Positions 44,126 through 53,989 of a stretch of DNA of 64,000 bases are shown here, piece by piece (the stretch's first letter is position 1; each line of letters begins with the position of its first letter). The stretch covers positions 1,612,001 through 1,676,000 of the forward strand of contig CP131612.1 of NCBI GenBank assembly GCA_030686115.1, in the 5' to 3' direction. Source of the stretch: Psychrobacter cibarius. GTDB taxonomy: Bacteria > Pseudomonadota > Gammaproteobacteria > Pseudomonadales > Moraxellaceae. Under the pieces are notes generated by a model. It saw only the letters and a list, made by a program, of their open reading frames with translations. It had not been told where the DNA came from and did no database searches. Both the position numbers and the translations under genes were made by a program.

Positions 44126-45805
44126 ATGAATAGTGCAATCGTGCTAGTGTTTGCTGTTGCAGCGATGCTTTGCGGTTATCTGTTTTACTCAAAATTTATC
44201 GCTACTAAAATCTTGGCATTGGATAACAGTATCCCCACGCCAGCGCATACTATGAAAGATGGGGTGGATTATATCCCTACCAATAAATATGTGCTATGGG
44301 GACATCATTTTACTTCAGTCGCAGGAGCGGCTCCGATTATTGGTCCTGCCATTGCCGTTATTTGGGGCTGGGTACCTGCTATCATTTGGGTAGTATTGGG
44401 CACGATTTTTATGGCAGGTGTCCACGATATGTCAGCCATTTGGGCTAGTATGCGCAATCGAGGTCAGTCGATTGGCTCGATTGCCGGTACCGTCATGGGT
44501 ACACGTGTACGTAGCTTGATGATGATCGTTATCTTCCTATTATTACTCATGGTAAATGCGGTATTTGGCGTCGCTATTGCTAATATGATGATAAAAACCC
44601 CGTCCGCTGTGCTACCTGTTTGGGGGGCTTTGATAGTCGCCTTTATCATCGGTCAGTGTATTTATCGCTATAAGATGAATCTGGTTTGGGTATCAATCAT
44701 TGGGGTCACGGCTTTATATGGGCTTATCTATCTTGGTCCTATGTTCCCTGTCGTATTGCCTGAGACATTCTTAGGCTTACCTGACAATGCTGTTTGGATT
44801 ATTATCTTGTTTGCTTATGCGGCAATCGCTTCTTTATTACCGGTTTGGATGCTCTTGCAGCCGCGCGATTACATCAATGGCTTACAGTTATTTGTCGGTC
44901 TAATTTTGTTATACGCTGCCATCTTTATTGCGACGCCAAATATTGTCGCGCCAGCGATAAACACGGCATTGCCAATCGGCACACCATCTATGGTGCCTTT
45001 ATTGTTTGTGACCATTGCTTGTGGTGCAATTTCAGGCTTTCATGGTCTGGTAGCAACGGGTACGACATCTAAGCAGATTGATAAAGAAGAGGATGTGCGA
45101 TTCGTTGGTTACTTCGGTGCCATGGGTGAGGGGATGCTGGCACTTGGTGCGATACTCGCGGCAACAGCAGGCTTTGCAACCCTTGGCGACTGGCAAGCCG
45201 TTTATCAAAAATTTGGCGATGGCTCTATTGGTGCCTTTATTGATGGCGGTGCAACTATATTGAATGCTGGTGTCGGCATTGATATGGTTTTATCACAGAC
45301 GATGCTGACGGTAATGGCAGCATTGTTCGCTGGCACCACGATGGATACTGGAGTACGTTTGCAACGCTATATTTTCCAAGAGTTTGGTGAAATTTATAAA
45401 CTACCTGTTCTAAATAAAAGTGTGGTGGCAACATTGCTTGCCGTTGGCAGCTGTTTGTTATTAGCCTTTGGTGCTGGTGGCATCGATGGTGCTGGCGGTA
45501 TGATTATTTGGCCGTTATTTGGCACGACGAATCAGCTAATGGCCGCATTAACCTTGATGATTGTTACTGTCATCTTGTTACGTAAAGGCAGACCTGTGTG
45601 GTATACCTTGGGGCCATTGTCATTTTTACTGGTCATGACGATTTTTGCGTTATTGATTCAGCTAAAAACCTTTTTCAATGATGGTAATTGGCTGCTTATT
45701 ATTATGGATGTCATTATCTTAATAGCTACGATTTTAGTGACGTTTGAGAGTCTATCGGTACTCCGAAAAGAGTGGTCGATACACAGAGGCAAAAGCAATC
45801 TCTAA
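44126..45805 (+). CDS. cstA: Carbon starvation protein CstA, probable pyruvate or peptide transporter
   Basis: A 559-residue inner-membrane protein with about 14-16 hydrophobic segments. Diagnostic matches are YIPTNKYVLWGHHFTSVAGAAPIIGPAIAV near the N-terminus, HDMSAIWASMRNRGQSIG, and ISGFHGLVATGTTSKQ in the middle. The E. coli CstA (about 700 residues) and BtsT take up pyruvate; this shorter form lacks the long C-terminal part. AAGGAGAG precedes ATG 44126. A terminator follows, then a cory-CC-star protein and an ArsA-type ATPase, an association I have seen described for this group of CstA proteins. Confidence 0.93.
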   Translation: MNSAIVLVFAVAAMLCGYLFYSKFIATKILALDNSIPTPAHTMKDGVDYIPTNKYVLWGHHFTSVAGAAPIIGPAIAVIWGWVPAIIWVVLGTIFMAGVHDMSAIWASMRNRGQSIGSIAGTVMGTRVRSLMMIVIFLLLLMVNAVFGVAIANMMIKTPSAVLPVWGALIVAFIIGQCIYRYKMNLVWVSIIGVTALYGLIYLGPMFPVVLPETFLGLPDNAVWIIILFAYAAIASLLPVWMLLQPRDYINGLQLFVGLILLYAAIFIATPNIVAPAINTALPIGTPSMVPLLFVTIACGAISGFHGLVATGTTSKQIDKEEDVRFVGYFGAMGEGMLALGAILAATAGFATLGDWQAVYQKFGDGSIGAFIDGGATILNAGVGIDMVLSQTMLTVMAALFAGTTMDTGVRLQRYIFQEFGEIYKLPVLNKSVVATLLAVGSCLLLAFGAGGIDGAGGMIIWPLFGTTNQLMAALTLMIVTVILLRKGRPVWYTLGPLSFLLVMTIFALLIQLKTFFNDGNWLLIIMDVIILIATILVTFESLSVLRKEWSIHRGKSNL

Positions 45806-45846
45806 GCCATGTTGAATAACTAGTTAGATACTTACTGAAATACGAT

Positions 45847-45879
45847 AAAAACGCTAGCAGCAATTGCTGGCGTTTTTTG
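45847..45879 (+). terminator. Terminator after cstA
   Basis: AACGCTAGCA and TGCTGGCGTT pair with one or two mismatches around a short loop, followed by TTTTTT. Confidence 0.85.
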
Positions 45880-45928
45880 TCTCATATAGGCATGATAGTT
45901 AATAAGCATACGCAAAATAAAAGTCTTC

Positions 45929-46222
45929 ATGGAAACGACAAATATGACAAATCCCATAAAAAATATTGAACCATGGTGGCAACGGTTTTCCGCTGGTCTA
46001 AATGAGTTTTATCATGCGCCTTATCGTCAGACGATGGCACGCGCCGCACGTGATGAAGAAGATTTTTTCATGCTGCTCATGTTTGCGGAAAGCTTGGGTA
46101 TCGACAATCCGGCCAGCTTTTATACATTAGAGTTGCAGCCATTGTTTCTAGAAAACTTCCATGAATGGCATACCAGAATGGGCATGGATAGATGCCCTTT
46201 TGACCACGTAGGTTGCTGCTAG
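45929..46222 (+). CDS. Cory-CC-star protein
   Basis: A 97-residue protein (92 if ATG 45944 is used). It contains FYHAPYRQTMARAARDEEDFF in the first half and ends with CPFDHVGCC immediately before the stop, the feature for which the family is named. No signal peptide or membrane segment is seen. The terminal Cys pair plus a third Cys suggests metal or thiol chemistry. Between cstA and an ArsA-type ATPase, 33 nt before the latter, it is likely to work with them, perhaps in maturation or regulation of the transporter. Its biochemical function is not known to me. Confidence 0.75.
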   Translation: METTNMTNPIKNIEPWWQRFSAGLNEFYHAPYRQTMARAARDEEDFFMLLMFAESLGIDNPASFYTLELQPLFLENFHEWHTRMGMDRCPFDHVGCC

Positions 46223-46255
46223 TTTCCTTTGAATTCATCAAAATGAGATACAAGT

Positions 46256-47284
46256 ATGGCATTACACCCTTTACCCGCATTGGTAGAGCAACTGGCAACC
46301 CAACCGATTATATTTATCGGTGGCAAGGGCGGTGTCGGTAAAACCACCACTGCCGCCGCACTTGCCAGCTATTATGCCAATCAAGGCAAAAAGACACTGA
46401 TTGTCTCGACCGATCCAGCACACAGCTTGGGCGATGTGTTAAACGTCCCACTAAAAAACCAAAAAACAGCAGTAACTTCTTATCTAGATGCTATTGAACT
46501 AAACCCTGATATCATCGTTGATGAGCATTTTGCCCAAGTTGAACGCACCATTACTTCTTATGCCAATCCAGACATGATACCAAAAATTCGCGAGCACCTA
46601 CGGCTATCAAAATCAGCGCCTGGCGCACAAGAAGCCGCCATGCTCGAATCCATGTGTCAGCACTTGGTTGCAGCAGCAGATGCCGGCTATGAGCACGTTA
46701 TTTTTGATACCGCACCGACGGGACATACACTGCGTTTATTAGTCCTGCCTGAGATGATGGGGGCATGGACGGATGGATTGCTCGCTCAGCAGCGGCGGCA
46801 GGCAAAACTGCGCTCAGTGGCAAATCATTTGGGCAGTCATGAACAAAAAATCCAGCAAAAAAATGACAATGATTTAGCCAATCCATTTGCCGCAAAAAAA
46901 ACTGACCGCTGGGAGCAGGCTGTATCCGTACTAGAAAAACGCAAACAGCTGTTTCGTCAGGCAGGGTTGCTACTGCATGACCGTACAAAAACCGCCATTG
47001 TATTGGTTATGACGGCTGATGTATTGCCACTGGCTGAAACAAAGCGAGCGATAGCTCAGTTAGAAGACAGTAAGCTCATGCCAGCCGCCATCGTTATCAA
47101 TCAGTTAATAGATTCGACCCAGTCCGATACGTTTTGGCAGCGTCGTGCTGAGCGCCAGCAACAGCTAATGCAAGATATTGAGCAAAGTTTTCCCAATTAC
47201 CCGCTATACCCAATATATCTGCAGCAAACGGACGTACGCGGCACTGATGCACTAGGTGCTCTATTGCGACCAGTACTTAAATAA
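46256..47284 (+). CDS. ArsA/Get3-family ATPase
   Basis: 342 residues with a single ATPase domain. The P-loop is GGKGGVGKTTTAAALA at about 22-37 with the signature Lys. Switch I is DPAHSLGDV, and DTAPTGHTLRLLVLP is switch II, both typical of the ArsA/Get3 group. A Get3-like helical region follows. E. coli ArsA has two such domains; the single domain here is closer to Get3-type ATPases of bacteria. No arsenic genes are nearby, so arsenite export is unlikely. The neighbours cstA and cory-CC-star suggest a role in insertion or energising of the transporter. Confidence 0.85.
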   Translation: MALHPLPALVEQLATQPIIFIGGKGGVGKTTTAAALASYYANQGKKTLIVSTDPAHSLGDVLNVPLKNQKTAVTSYLDAIELNPDIIVDEHFAQVERTITSYANPDMIPKIREHLRLSKSAPGAQEAAMLESMCQHLVAAADAGYEHVIFDTAPTGHTLRLLVLPEMMGAWTDGLLAQQRRQAKLRSVANHLGSHEQKIQQKNDNDLANPFAAKKTDRWEQAVSVLEKRKQLFRQAGLLLHDRTKTAIVLVMTADVLPLAETKRAIAQLEDSKLMPAAIVINQLIDSTQSDTFWQRRAERQQQLMQDIEQSFPNYPLYPIYLQQTDVRGTDALGALLRPVLK

Positions 47285-47318
47285 TAACATCTACAACTTT
47301 AGTCAAACTTGACGATAA

Positions 47319-48953
47319 TTACTCAGGTTTATAAGACTGTAGCTTACTTGCTAGCGACCATGCCATATCTGCGCGTAACAATTGAGCTTGGTCAGATTTA
47401 CCACTACTGAGTGATGACCATTGCGGTTTGCCACGAGCTTTTTTTAGCTCACTGGGCAATTTATGTGTCGGCCATGGTGTGACAGTGGCGCTTTCGTCAT
47501 CTAACGACTGTTCAATACTGGATTTCTCACCTTTATACAGCAATTGCGTGGCATCAGTTGCTGCATGACCACGATGACGTAGGGCGGTGAGTAAATCTAT
47601 CGCTCGCGTTGCCAACAAGGTCAATGTTGCAGGGTCGATATACAAACGTTTTACCCCAGTGATTCTATCGGCAATACTACTGGTATTAGATAACAGCCCA
47701 CCTGCGATACCGCCAATGGCAGCACCTAATCCTAAAGTAGTGCCAAGTGCTGCAGCATCGATGCCAAGACCCAATAACGCGCCAGCTGCCGCGCCAGAAG
47801 TGGTGCGAATACCGTAACTTTTTAGCAGCTCAGGGTCGAACGGATCTTGTTGATAAGCTTTTAGCTCAAGTGGCGTTGCCGCTACGTCATTGTCATAAAA
47901 CTTATATAAATTGAGCAAGTTGTTCTGCATCGCCCGTTCACTTTGCCTCACGGCCTCTTGCATTTGCTGTAATACTGGCATTGGGTCGTCATCTTCACTA
48001 ATCTCACGAACAAAAGCAGTAACATTGATTAAAAAATCAGCAATAATAATGTTGGCCTCGTCATTTAGCTGTGCCCAGTCTTCAGTACGACGTGCCATCA
48101 ACTGCTCAAGCATCTCAGAGTGGGTAAGCATGGTGGCTAAATTCTGCCATAAGCGCATTTCATCTGCAAACTCAAAAGCCACGGAGTCAAAGCGTGTAGA
48201 AATATGCAAATTACGACGCGCTAGCATCGTCTGCCACTCATCTATATTGGCATCTTGAGCGTCAGTGAAATTAAATACTGGCATGACAGGAATCGCTGCC
48301 CAAGATAAAATAGCTAGCTCGTCTTTATATTTACCGAGTACTGGCTCACGTGCATCGACGACATAAATAGCCATATCACTTGCCAACAGCTGCCGAATTA
48401 CTTTGGCCTCTTGGCTATAGTCCTCATTGCTATTTAGTGCATCACCACCTTGGGCAATATCTGCTGCCAAAAACTGTTGCAAACGCTCAATGCCATCACG
48501 CCGACTGGCAGTATTGTCCTCCAACCAATCCATCAATCCTGACGCATCTTCTAAACCCGGTGTGTCATACAATACCACCAACACTTCGCCCGTTTGGCTG
48601 TCTGTTAATTTGGCTTGCTCTACATGACGGGTAGTTGCGGCTTCGTTTTTGACTTCACCAAAATAGACGTCACGCAATAGTGTACGTAGTATGGATGTCT
48701 TGCCCGTATTGGTATGACCAACGACGGCCAATTTTAGCGGTTCACCACTGGCGATGGTTTTCCTTGTCATACTTGTCGTTGTTGTTAATGGTTCAGTTGA
48801 TAAAGGTTGATTGTCTTGAGTTTCCACTGACTCAGTTACAGCTGATTTTAAAGTGCTGTTTGCGGTATTAGAGGTTGCCTCATAAGCCTTATCTGCAAAG
48901 AGACCAGCAGGTTTATTGTGTTCATAGTTCTCTTTTTTATTATCATTATTCAT
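47319..48953 (-). CDS. Era-like GTPase with DUF3482 domain
   Basis: 544 residues. After a polar N-terminus, G1 is GHTNTGKTS (about 78-86), G3 is DTPGLED (about 128-134), and the GTPase domain extends to about residue 260. The second half matches DUF3482. It includes a glycine-zipper membrane stretch (GALLGLGIDAAALGTTLGLG and GGIAGGLLS, about 390-425), which suggests membrane association. It ends 34 nt from the convergent ArsA-type gene. Upstream, 130 nt away, is a DUF2868 membrane protein in the same direction, the usual partner. The pair has no known function. Confidence 0.88.
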   Translation of the reverse strand: MNNDNKKENYEHNKPAGLFADKAYEATSNTANSTLKSAVTESVETQDNQPLSTEPLTTTTSMTRKTIASGEPLKLAVVGHTNTGKTSILRTLLRDVYFGEVKNEAATTRHVEQAKLTDSQTGEVLVVLYDTPGLEDASGLMDWLEDNTASRRDGIERLQQFLAADIAQGGDALNSNEDYSQEAKVIRQLLASDMAIYVVDAREPVLGKYKDELAILSWAAIPVMPVFNFTDAQDANIDEWQTMLARRNLHISTRFDSVAFEFADEMRLWQNLATMLTHSEMLEQLMARRTEDWAQLNDEANIIIADFLINVTAFVREISEDDDPMPVLQQMQEAVRQSERAMQNNLLNLYKFYDNDVAATPLELKAYQQDPFDPELLKSYGIRTTSGAAAGALLGLGIDAAALGTTLGLGAAIGGIAGGLLSNTSSIADRITGVKRLYIDPATLTLLATRAIDLLTALRHRGHAATDATQLLYKGEKSSIEQSLDDESATVTPWPTHKLPSELKKARGKPQWSSLSSGKSDQAQLLRADMAWSLASKLQSYKPE

Positions 48954-49083
48954 AATATCGTCTTATATTTATTAATGATCAAAACATACAGTGGCTTTTA
49001 TTGTAGAACAAATTATGTGCTATTTCGGTATTAATACTAACCATTTGTCTTAAGTAACTGATAATCCCATTTTGGCTAGTCAA

Positions 49084-50448
49084 TCAATTATTCACTAGAC
49101 CAATGTTGCGGGCAGAGAGTGCGGTTTGCCACTGCTGATAACGAATATCTTGATGGTCTGCAACCTGCTTGGTTAACTCTAAAGCGCTTGCATCACTCAG
49201 CAGCTGCACGATGAGTCCATCTTTGGCGTGAGCAGCGATTTGATCAAGTTTGCGTAGCGTGCCACGGTCAGGTAAGGCTTTATGATGAATACCAAGTAAG
49301 ACCTGCACTGGGTGACTGTCTAAATACGTCTTCAAACGTGCCATATCGTCACGATCATCAACGATACCGAAATTCTCTATCTCGCTATTATTAATATTGG
49401 CATCCAGACCTGCAAGCCACCAGTTATCCTGCTCTGCTGGATACTCAAGCAAAGCAACCAGCTTCTTGCCAGCGCTGACGGCTGCTTTTGGCGCAATAGG
49501 AACGGGCACTTCATTAAAGTCATCAGCATCTACCACCTGACGTTGCCAAAAGTTTAAAATCTTTTGATAATAGGGCTGCTTGATGTCCAAACGCATCTTT
49601 TTACGACGGAACATCAATGCGCAAAACGCCCAAGCAATCGCTCTTGGTACAATACCGTACATCAGCAAGCTACCAACCAATAAGCCTGCCCATTGCCGCG
49701 CAACAGTCAATGGCATCGCATCAGTCACCAAGCGACTCTGTACGATAGCGGTGCTATCTGGCACATCGAATCCCACCATACTTGGTAACCAGCCAAGTAC
49801 CTGTGTCAAAGTAATTAGCGCTTGATCGGATAGTAAAGTCGACTCCCAGCTAAAGCTATACTGACGCACAATCAATAGGAAAATAATCGCCAGCAGCATG
49901 CCTGTCAACGTTGCCAGCCATAACTGATGACTAAATCTCCCCAAATACCAGCGCATCCCGCTATGCTGTAATTGGCGCTCGTACAAGTCGACTGCTGCCT
50001 TGGTAACATCATCCTTGCCACGTATCAGATAACTGGGACTGACAAAATTGGCAAACCAATTCGAAGACTGCTTGCCTTGATTAATCAGGGTCATCACCAG
50101 CCAGCCTAACAGCATAATGGTATGAAAACCCAGCAAGCAAACCAAGACATAAAAGAAATTCACCACATTGGTCTGTAGTAAGGTGAATAAGCCCAAAAAT
50201 CCTGAGAGACACCACACCACGCTCATGACCACCATGATGCCTTTAATACGCCCATCAATTTTGCCCAATACTCGTGCCAGCGCACCGTTACTATCGATAC
50301 GTGAGGCTCGGCGGTGCAATTTTTGAATGGGTTTGCCATCCTCACCTTGTAGTTTTTCCGTGATAAGTAGCGGGTCAGTGGCAAAGACATGTTGCTGCGT
50401 CTCAAGCGTGCGTACCAACTCAGTCAATTGATCTTGGGGTGATAGCAT
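49084..50448 (-). CDS. DUF2868 membrane protein
   Basis: 454 residues with four likely membrane segments (about 75-95, 103-123, 180-200 and 265-285) and a long cytoplasmic C-terminal domain (about 300-454). It matches DUF2868, which typically stands next to a DUF3482 GTPase, as here. ATG 50448 starts the frame, with AT-rich DNA upstream towards the divergent SDR gene. It would form a membrane platform for the GTPase. No function has been established that I know of. Confidence 0.85.
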   Translation of the reverse strand: MLSPQDQLTELVRTLETQQHVFATDPLLITEKLQGEDGKPIQKLHRRASRIDSNGALARVLGKIDGRIKGIMVVMSVVWCLSGFLGLFTLLQTNVVNFFYVLVCLLGFHTIMLLGWLVMTLINQGKQSSNWFANFVSPSYLIRGKDDVTKAAVDLYERQLQHSGMRWYLGRFSHQLWLATLTGMLLAIIFLLIVRQYSFSWESTLLSDQALITLTQVLGWLPSMVGFDVPDSTAIVQSRLVTDAMPLTVARQWAGLLVGSLLMYGIVPRAIAWAFCALMFRRKKMRLDIKQPYYQKILNFWQRQVVDADDFNEVPVPIAPKAAVSAGKKLVALLEYPAEQDNWWLAGLDANINNSEIENFGIVDDRDDMARLKTYLDSHPVQVLLGIHHKALPDRGTLRKLDQIAAHAKDGLIVQLLSDASALELTKQVADHQDIRYQQWQTALSARNIGLVNN

Positions 50449-50687
50449 AATGCGATAACATCCATATAAAGGCGTTTATGTAGGAGATAATTCTTGATTA
50501 TTGTAGCGTATATATGAGGGCACGCCTTCGCCAAATGTTAAAAAATGAACATTTATTAAGCATTTTTATTATAGTAAAGACAATAAAAATCAGCCAAAAT
50601 GAATAATGAACAAAATGATAATAACAATAGTGTAAAAAAACAGAGGGTAAAAAACGCTGTTAAAGAGAATTCAAAAAAGGAATCATC

Positions 50688-51479
50688 ATGAATAACAGAA
50701 CATATCTAATCGTTGGTGGTACAGGCGGCATTGGTAAAGCGATGATTGAGCAATTAGTAAATAGCACTGCCAGTGACAATAAGGATGAGAATGCGAATAC
50801 CGATAATGGTGGAAAACAGGGTATTCATGTCTTTACGACTTATCATCGCAATGTACCTGATTTTGAGGCTGACAATCTGCATTGGATATCCATGAATATC
50901 TGCGATGAACAGAGTATCCAACAAGCAGCTGAGGTTATTCAGCAGCAAACCACTCATATTGATTGGATTATCAATTGTGCAGGGTTATTACACACGGCGA
51001 TGCAGCAGCCAGAAAAAGCGCTGCGTCAGGTTGAGACTGATTTCTTTTTACAAAACATGCAAGTGAATGCCTTAGCCAGCTTACTCATTGCCAAGCATTT
51101 TAGACTACTATTAGCCAAATCTGCGCGTAGTAATGACAAGCCCGCAATCTTTGCAACGATATCCGCGCGCGTTGGCAGTATCAGTGGCAACCAACTGGGC
51201 GGATGGTATAGCTATCGTATGAGTAAAGCGGCACTCAATATGGGCATGAAAAACCTGAGTATTGAATGGAGTCGCTCGCTCAAAGACGTGTGCGTGGTTG
51301 TCCTGCAGCCAGGAACGGTAAATACGCAACTATCAGCCCCTTTTCAAGGTAATGTGGCCGAAGGTCAGTTGTTCTCGCCAGCCTATAGTGTGGAATGCTT
51401 ATTAGAAGTGCTTAACCGTATGACAGCGTTGCAATCAGGAAGCTTTGTTGACTGGGCAGGGGAATCCATACCTTGGTAG
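50688..51479 (+). CDS. Short-chain dehydrogenase/reductase (C-factor-like)
   Basis: 263 residues with the NAD(P)-binding GGTGGIGKAM near the N-terminus and the active-site Tyr-x-x-x-Lys in SYRMSKAAL (about 180-188), preceded by a Ser in the ISARVGSISGN loop. The NAG-like motif is INCAGLL. The pattern fits the CsgA/C-factor-type SDR family. The substrate is unknown. A polar insertion of about 20 residues after the first helix (residues about 24-45) is unusual. A ribosome site (AAAGGAAT) precedes ATG 50688. It is transcribed alone and is convergent with prpD. Confidence 0.85.
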   Translation: MNNRTYLIVGGTGGIGKAMIEQLVNSTASDNKDENANTDNGGKQGIHVFTTYHRNVPDFEADNLHWISMNICDEQSIQQAAEVIQQQTTHIDWIINCAGLLHTAMQQPEKALRQVETDFFLQNMQVNALASLLIAKHFRLLLAKSARSNDKPAIFATISARVGSISGNQLGGWYSYRMSKAALNMGMKNLSIEWSRSLKDVCVVVLQPGTVNTQLSAPFQGNVAEGQLFSPAYSVECLLEVLNRMTALQSGSFVDWAGESIPW

Positions 51480-51524
51480 CTCTAAATGGTTGAAACGTTC
51501 ACAAAGCCAATTCAAGAGATAAAA

Positions 51525-51567
51525 ATATAGGGCGTGTCGTTGATATGAGAACACGCCCTATTTTATT
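51525..51567. terminator. Bidirectional terminator between the SDR gene and prpD
   Basis: ATAGGGCGTGT and ACACGCCCTAT form an 11-bp perfect stem with a loop of about 13 nt, with A- and T-rich flanks. Confidence 0.88.
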
Positions 51568-51602
51568 GATAAGATAAGGGTTGTTTTTAGATAGGCACAT
51601 GC

Positions 51603-53147
51603 TTAATTCGCCATAAACAAGTCCATAAACTCATGTACAGGTGTGTGCTCTAAGCGGGTTTGATCGCTACAAAGCGCAAAAATATCCTGACAGCGACTGT
51701 CGATAAAACGCGTTGCTAAACTGGCACGAAACTTGGCTTCTAATACAGGAATACCTTCTTTGCGGCGGCGCTTATGTCCGATAGGGTATTCGACAACAAC
51801 CTTGTCGGTACTGCTACCATCTTTAAAAAATATCTGAATGGCATTGGCAATCGAGCGCTTGCTTGGGTCATGGTAATCTTTTGAATAACCCGCATCTTCT
51901 TCTACGATCATTTTGCGGCGTAGACCGTCGATCAAAACATGGTGCTGTGCATGATAATCGTCTTCGTAGTTTTCTGCCATTAAATCGCCAGTTAGCAGAG
52001 GCACCGCGACCATATATTGCAAACAATGATCGCGATCAGCAGGGTTGGCCAATGTGCCTTCTTTTGAGATGATTCTAATCGCAGATTCATGAGTTGTCAG
52101 GACAATTTTTTCAATATCGTCGATTCTATCGTCAATACGTGGATGTAAAATTACAGCAGCCTCACAAGCAGTCTGCGCATGAAACTCGGCAGGAAAGCTT
52201 AACTTAAATAAGATGTTTTCCATCACGTAACTGCCAAACTCACGCTGGAAAGTAAAACGGCGCTCGTTTGCAGGTTTAAGGGCTAAGTCTTTATTGGTAT
52301 GGCTAAACAATACATCATAAAACCCCCATTGCGGTGCAGAGAGTGCCCCAGGGATACCCATTTCACCGCGACGAGTAATGTCAACCAAGCGTACCGCACG
52401 ACTGGTAGCGTCGCCTGCCGCCCAAGATTTACGGCTACCAGCATTGGGTGCATGACGATAGGTACGCAACGCCTGACCATCGACGATCGCCTGCGAGATG
52501 GCAGCCATGATACGCTCACGTGGCAATTTATAGAGCTTGGCGACCACAGCAGTAGAGGCCAATTTAACTAAAAACACATGATCAAGACCCACACGGTTGA
52601 ATGAATTTTCCAGTGCAATTACCCCCTGAATCTCATGCGCCATAATCATAGCCTCAAGCACCTCACGCATGATTAATGGCGGATGATTGCGACTGACACT
52701 TTGTTGGCTGATATAATCGGCGACTGCTAGGATACCGCCTAAATTGTCCGAAGGGTGTCCCCATTCAGCAGCCAGCCACGTGTCATTATAATCGAGCCAG
52801 CGCACCATACAGCCGATATCAAAGGCAGCTTTGATAGGATCTAGTCTGTGGGCTGTACCCGGAACGCGCGCGCCATTAGGGGTAAGCTGATCGGCACAAT
52901 CAGGACCCAGATGCTTAGTACATTCAGGGAAACGTAGCGCAAGCAGACCGCAGCCAAGCGTATCCATCAAGCAGAGACGTGCGGTATTCCAAGCATCTGT
53001 GCTATTGGGGGAGTCGTTATCTATCGAATAATTGAGCACATAATCAGCAATCTTTTGAATCTCAATGTCATATTCTGGACGGACATTGCTTTCTACCGTT
53101 GCATCATTTTTATTTGAATGTGTTGTATCTGAATTATCATTTGACAT
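51603..53147 (-). CDS. prpD: 2-methylcitrate dehydratase
   Basis: 514 residues from ATG 53147, chosen because AGAGGAGA lies just upstream; an earlier ATG at 53201 gives an 18-residue extension and has no such site. It dehydrates 2-methylcitrate in propionate breakdown. The match to PrpD includes DTLGCGLLALRFPEC, GTAHRLDPIKAAFDIGCMVRWLDYNDTWLAAEWGHPSDN and MVAVPLLTGDL. A polar N-terminal segment of about 30 residues is extra. It is separated from the other prp genes by an ABC exporter and an acetyltransferase, an unusual order. Because acnD and prpF are present, PrpD may be partly redundant with AcnD here. Confidence 0.93.
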   Translation of the reverse strand: MSNDNSDTTHSNKNDATVESNVRPEYDIEIQKIADYVLNYSIDNDSPNSTDAWNTARLCLMDTLGCGLLALRFPECTKHLGPDCADQLTPNGARVPGTAHRLDPIKAAFDIGCMVRWLDYNDTWLAAEWGHPSDNLGGILAVADYISQQSVSRNHPPLIMREVLEAMIMAHEIQGVIALENSFNRVGLDHVFLVKLASTAVVAKLYKLPRERIMAAISQAIVDGQALRTYRHAPNAGSRKSWAAGDATSRAVRLVDITRRGEMGIPGALSAPQWGFYDVLFSHTNKDLALKPANERRFTFQREFGSYVMENILFKLSFPAEFHAQTACEAAVILHPRIDDRIDDIEKIVLTTHESAIRIISKEGTLANPADRDHCLQYMVAVPLLTGDLMAENYEDDYHAQHHVLIDGLRRKMIVEEDAGYSKDYHDPSKRSIANAIQIFFKDGSSTDKVVVEYPIGHKRRRKEGIPVLEAKFRASLATRFIDSRCQDIFALCSDQTRLEHTPVHEFMDLFMAN

Positions 53148-53291
53148 GGTTGTCTCCTCTTCCTTGAGTGTGCTGCTTCCTTGACCCATTATCTCGGTCA
53201 TTTTTTTAAATTAGCCATCATTTAAAAGTAGCATACTCAATATGAAACAACCAAACTGAATTATGTTAAAAATTAAAACCTTGCGGCGCGC

Positions 53292-53918
53292 TTAAATCAT
53301 CAAATATAGTAGACCTAACACAAATAAAGCCGCCATGATAAACAGCAGAAAACTTAATACTTTGTTCGTTGTGGAGGCAGACTCAGTACGCTCTTTTTGT
53401 ATTTTATTTTTCTTGGCAACGTATAGAACCATTTTTACATGTTCTATGTTGTCTTCGAGATAATGATCGCCTTCAGTTACAAACCCCAAGGACTCATAAA
53501 AGCTGAGTAAGTAGGCTTGTGCAGAGAGTATAATCGGGCGCTTCTTACCGTATTTTTTACGGCAGTGCGCAATGGCATGAATCATCATCTGCCGTGCGAT
53601 ACCTTCACCTCTGTGCTCTGATAACACCAACACTCTACCGATGGCAGGCATAGCAGTATGATTGGTCTTAATCGTAGGGTCAGCGACCGATAGATTGGAT
53701 TTTAACTTATTAAATTCAGGCGGAATGATACGGCAGTAGCCTACCAACGCCTCGTTTTGATGCGCGATCAGATGTAGGCAATCAAAGTCCACCTCATCCA
53801 TATCTTGATAGGCGCAGTTTTGCTCAACCACAAACACTTGTGATCGGGCTTTTAAAATATGATAGAGATCAACTGAGGTCAGCTCATCAAAGGTTTTGAT
53901 AGAAAATTCACAATTCAT
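53292..53918 (-). CDS. ElaA-like GNAT acetyltransferase with C-terminal membrane anchor
   Basis: 208 residues. Residues about 1-165 match the ElaA-type N-acetyltransferase: ILKARSQVFVVEQNCAYQDMDEVD at the N-terminus and AIGRVLVLSEHRGEGIARQMM, containing the acetyl-CoA-binding R-G-x-G-x-A signature. A hydrophobic segment at about residues 187-208 (LLFIMAALFVLGLLYLMI) is not part of ElaA and would anchor the enzyme in the inner membrane with the domain facing the cytoplasm. It is 91 nt after the ABC exporter start and precedes prpD. The substrate is unknown. Confidence 0.8.
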   Translation of the reverse strand: MNCEFSIKTFDELTSVDLYHILKARSQVFVVEQNCAYQDMDEVDFDCLHLIAHQNEALVGYCRIIPPEFNKLKSNLSVADPTIKTNHTAMPAIGRVLVLSEHRGEGIARQMMIHAIAHCRKKYGKKRPIILSAQAYLLSFYESLGFVTEGDHYLEDNIEHVKMVLYVAKKNKIQKERTESASTTNKVLSFLLFIMAALFVLGLLYLMI

Positions 53919-53989
53919 AGTGGGCTAGCTTCTGGAAATAGGCAGTAAAAGATTGGCATTATAACGATTTAGGCACACATTAACCATTC

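Noticed and set aside
46256..47284. Arsenite export ATPase
   Set aside because: No arsB, arsC, arsD or arsR nearby, and the protein has one ATPase domain instead of the two of ArsA from arsenic operons.
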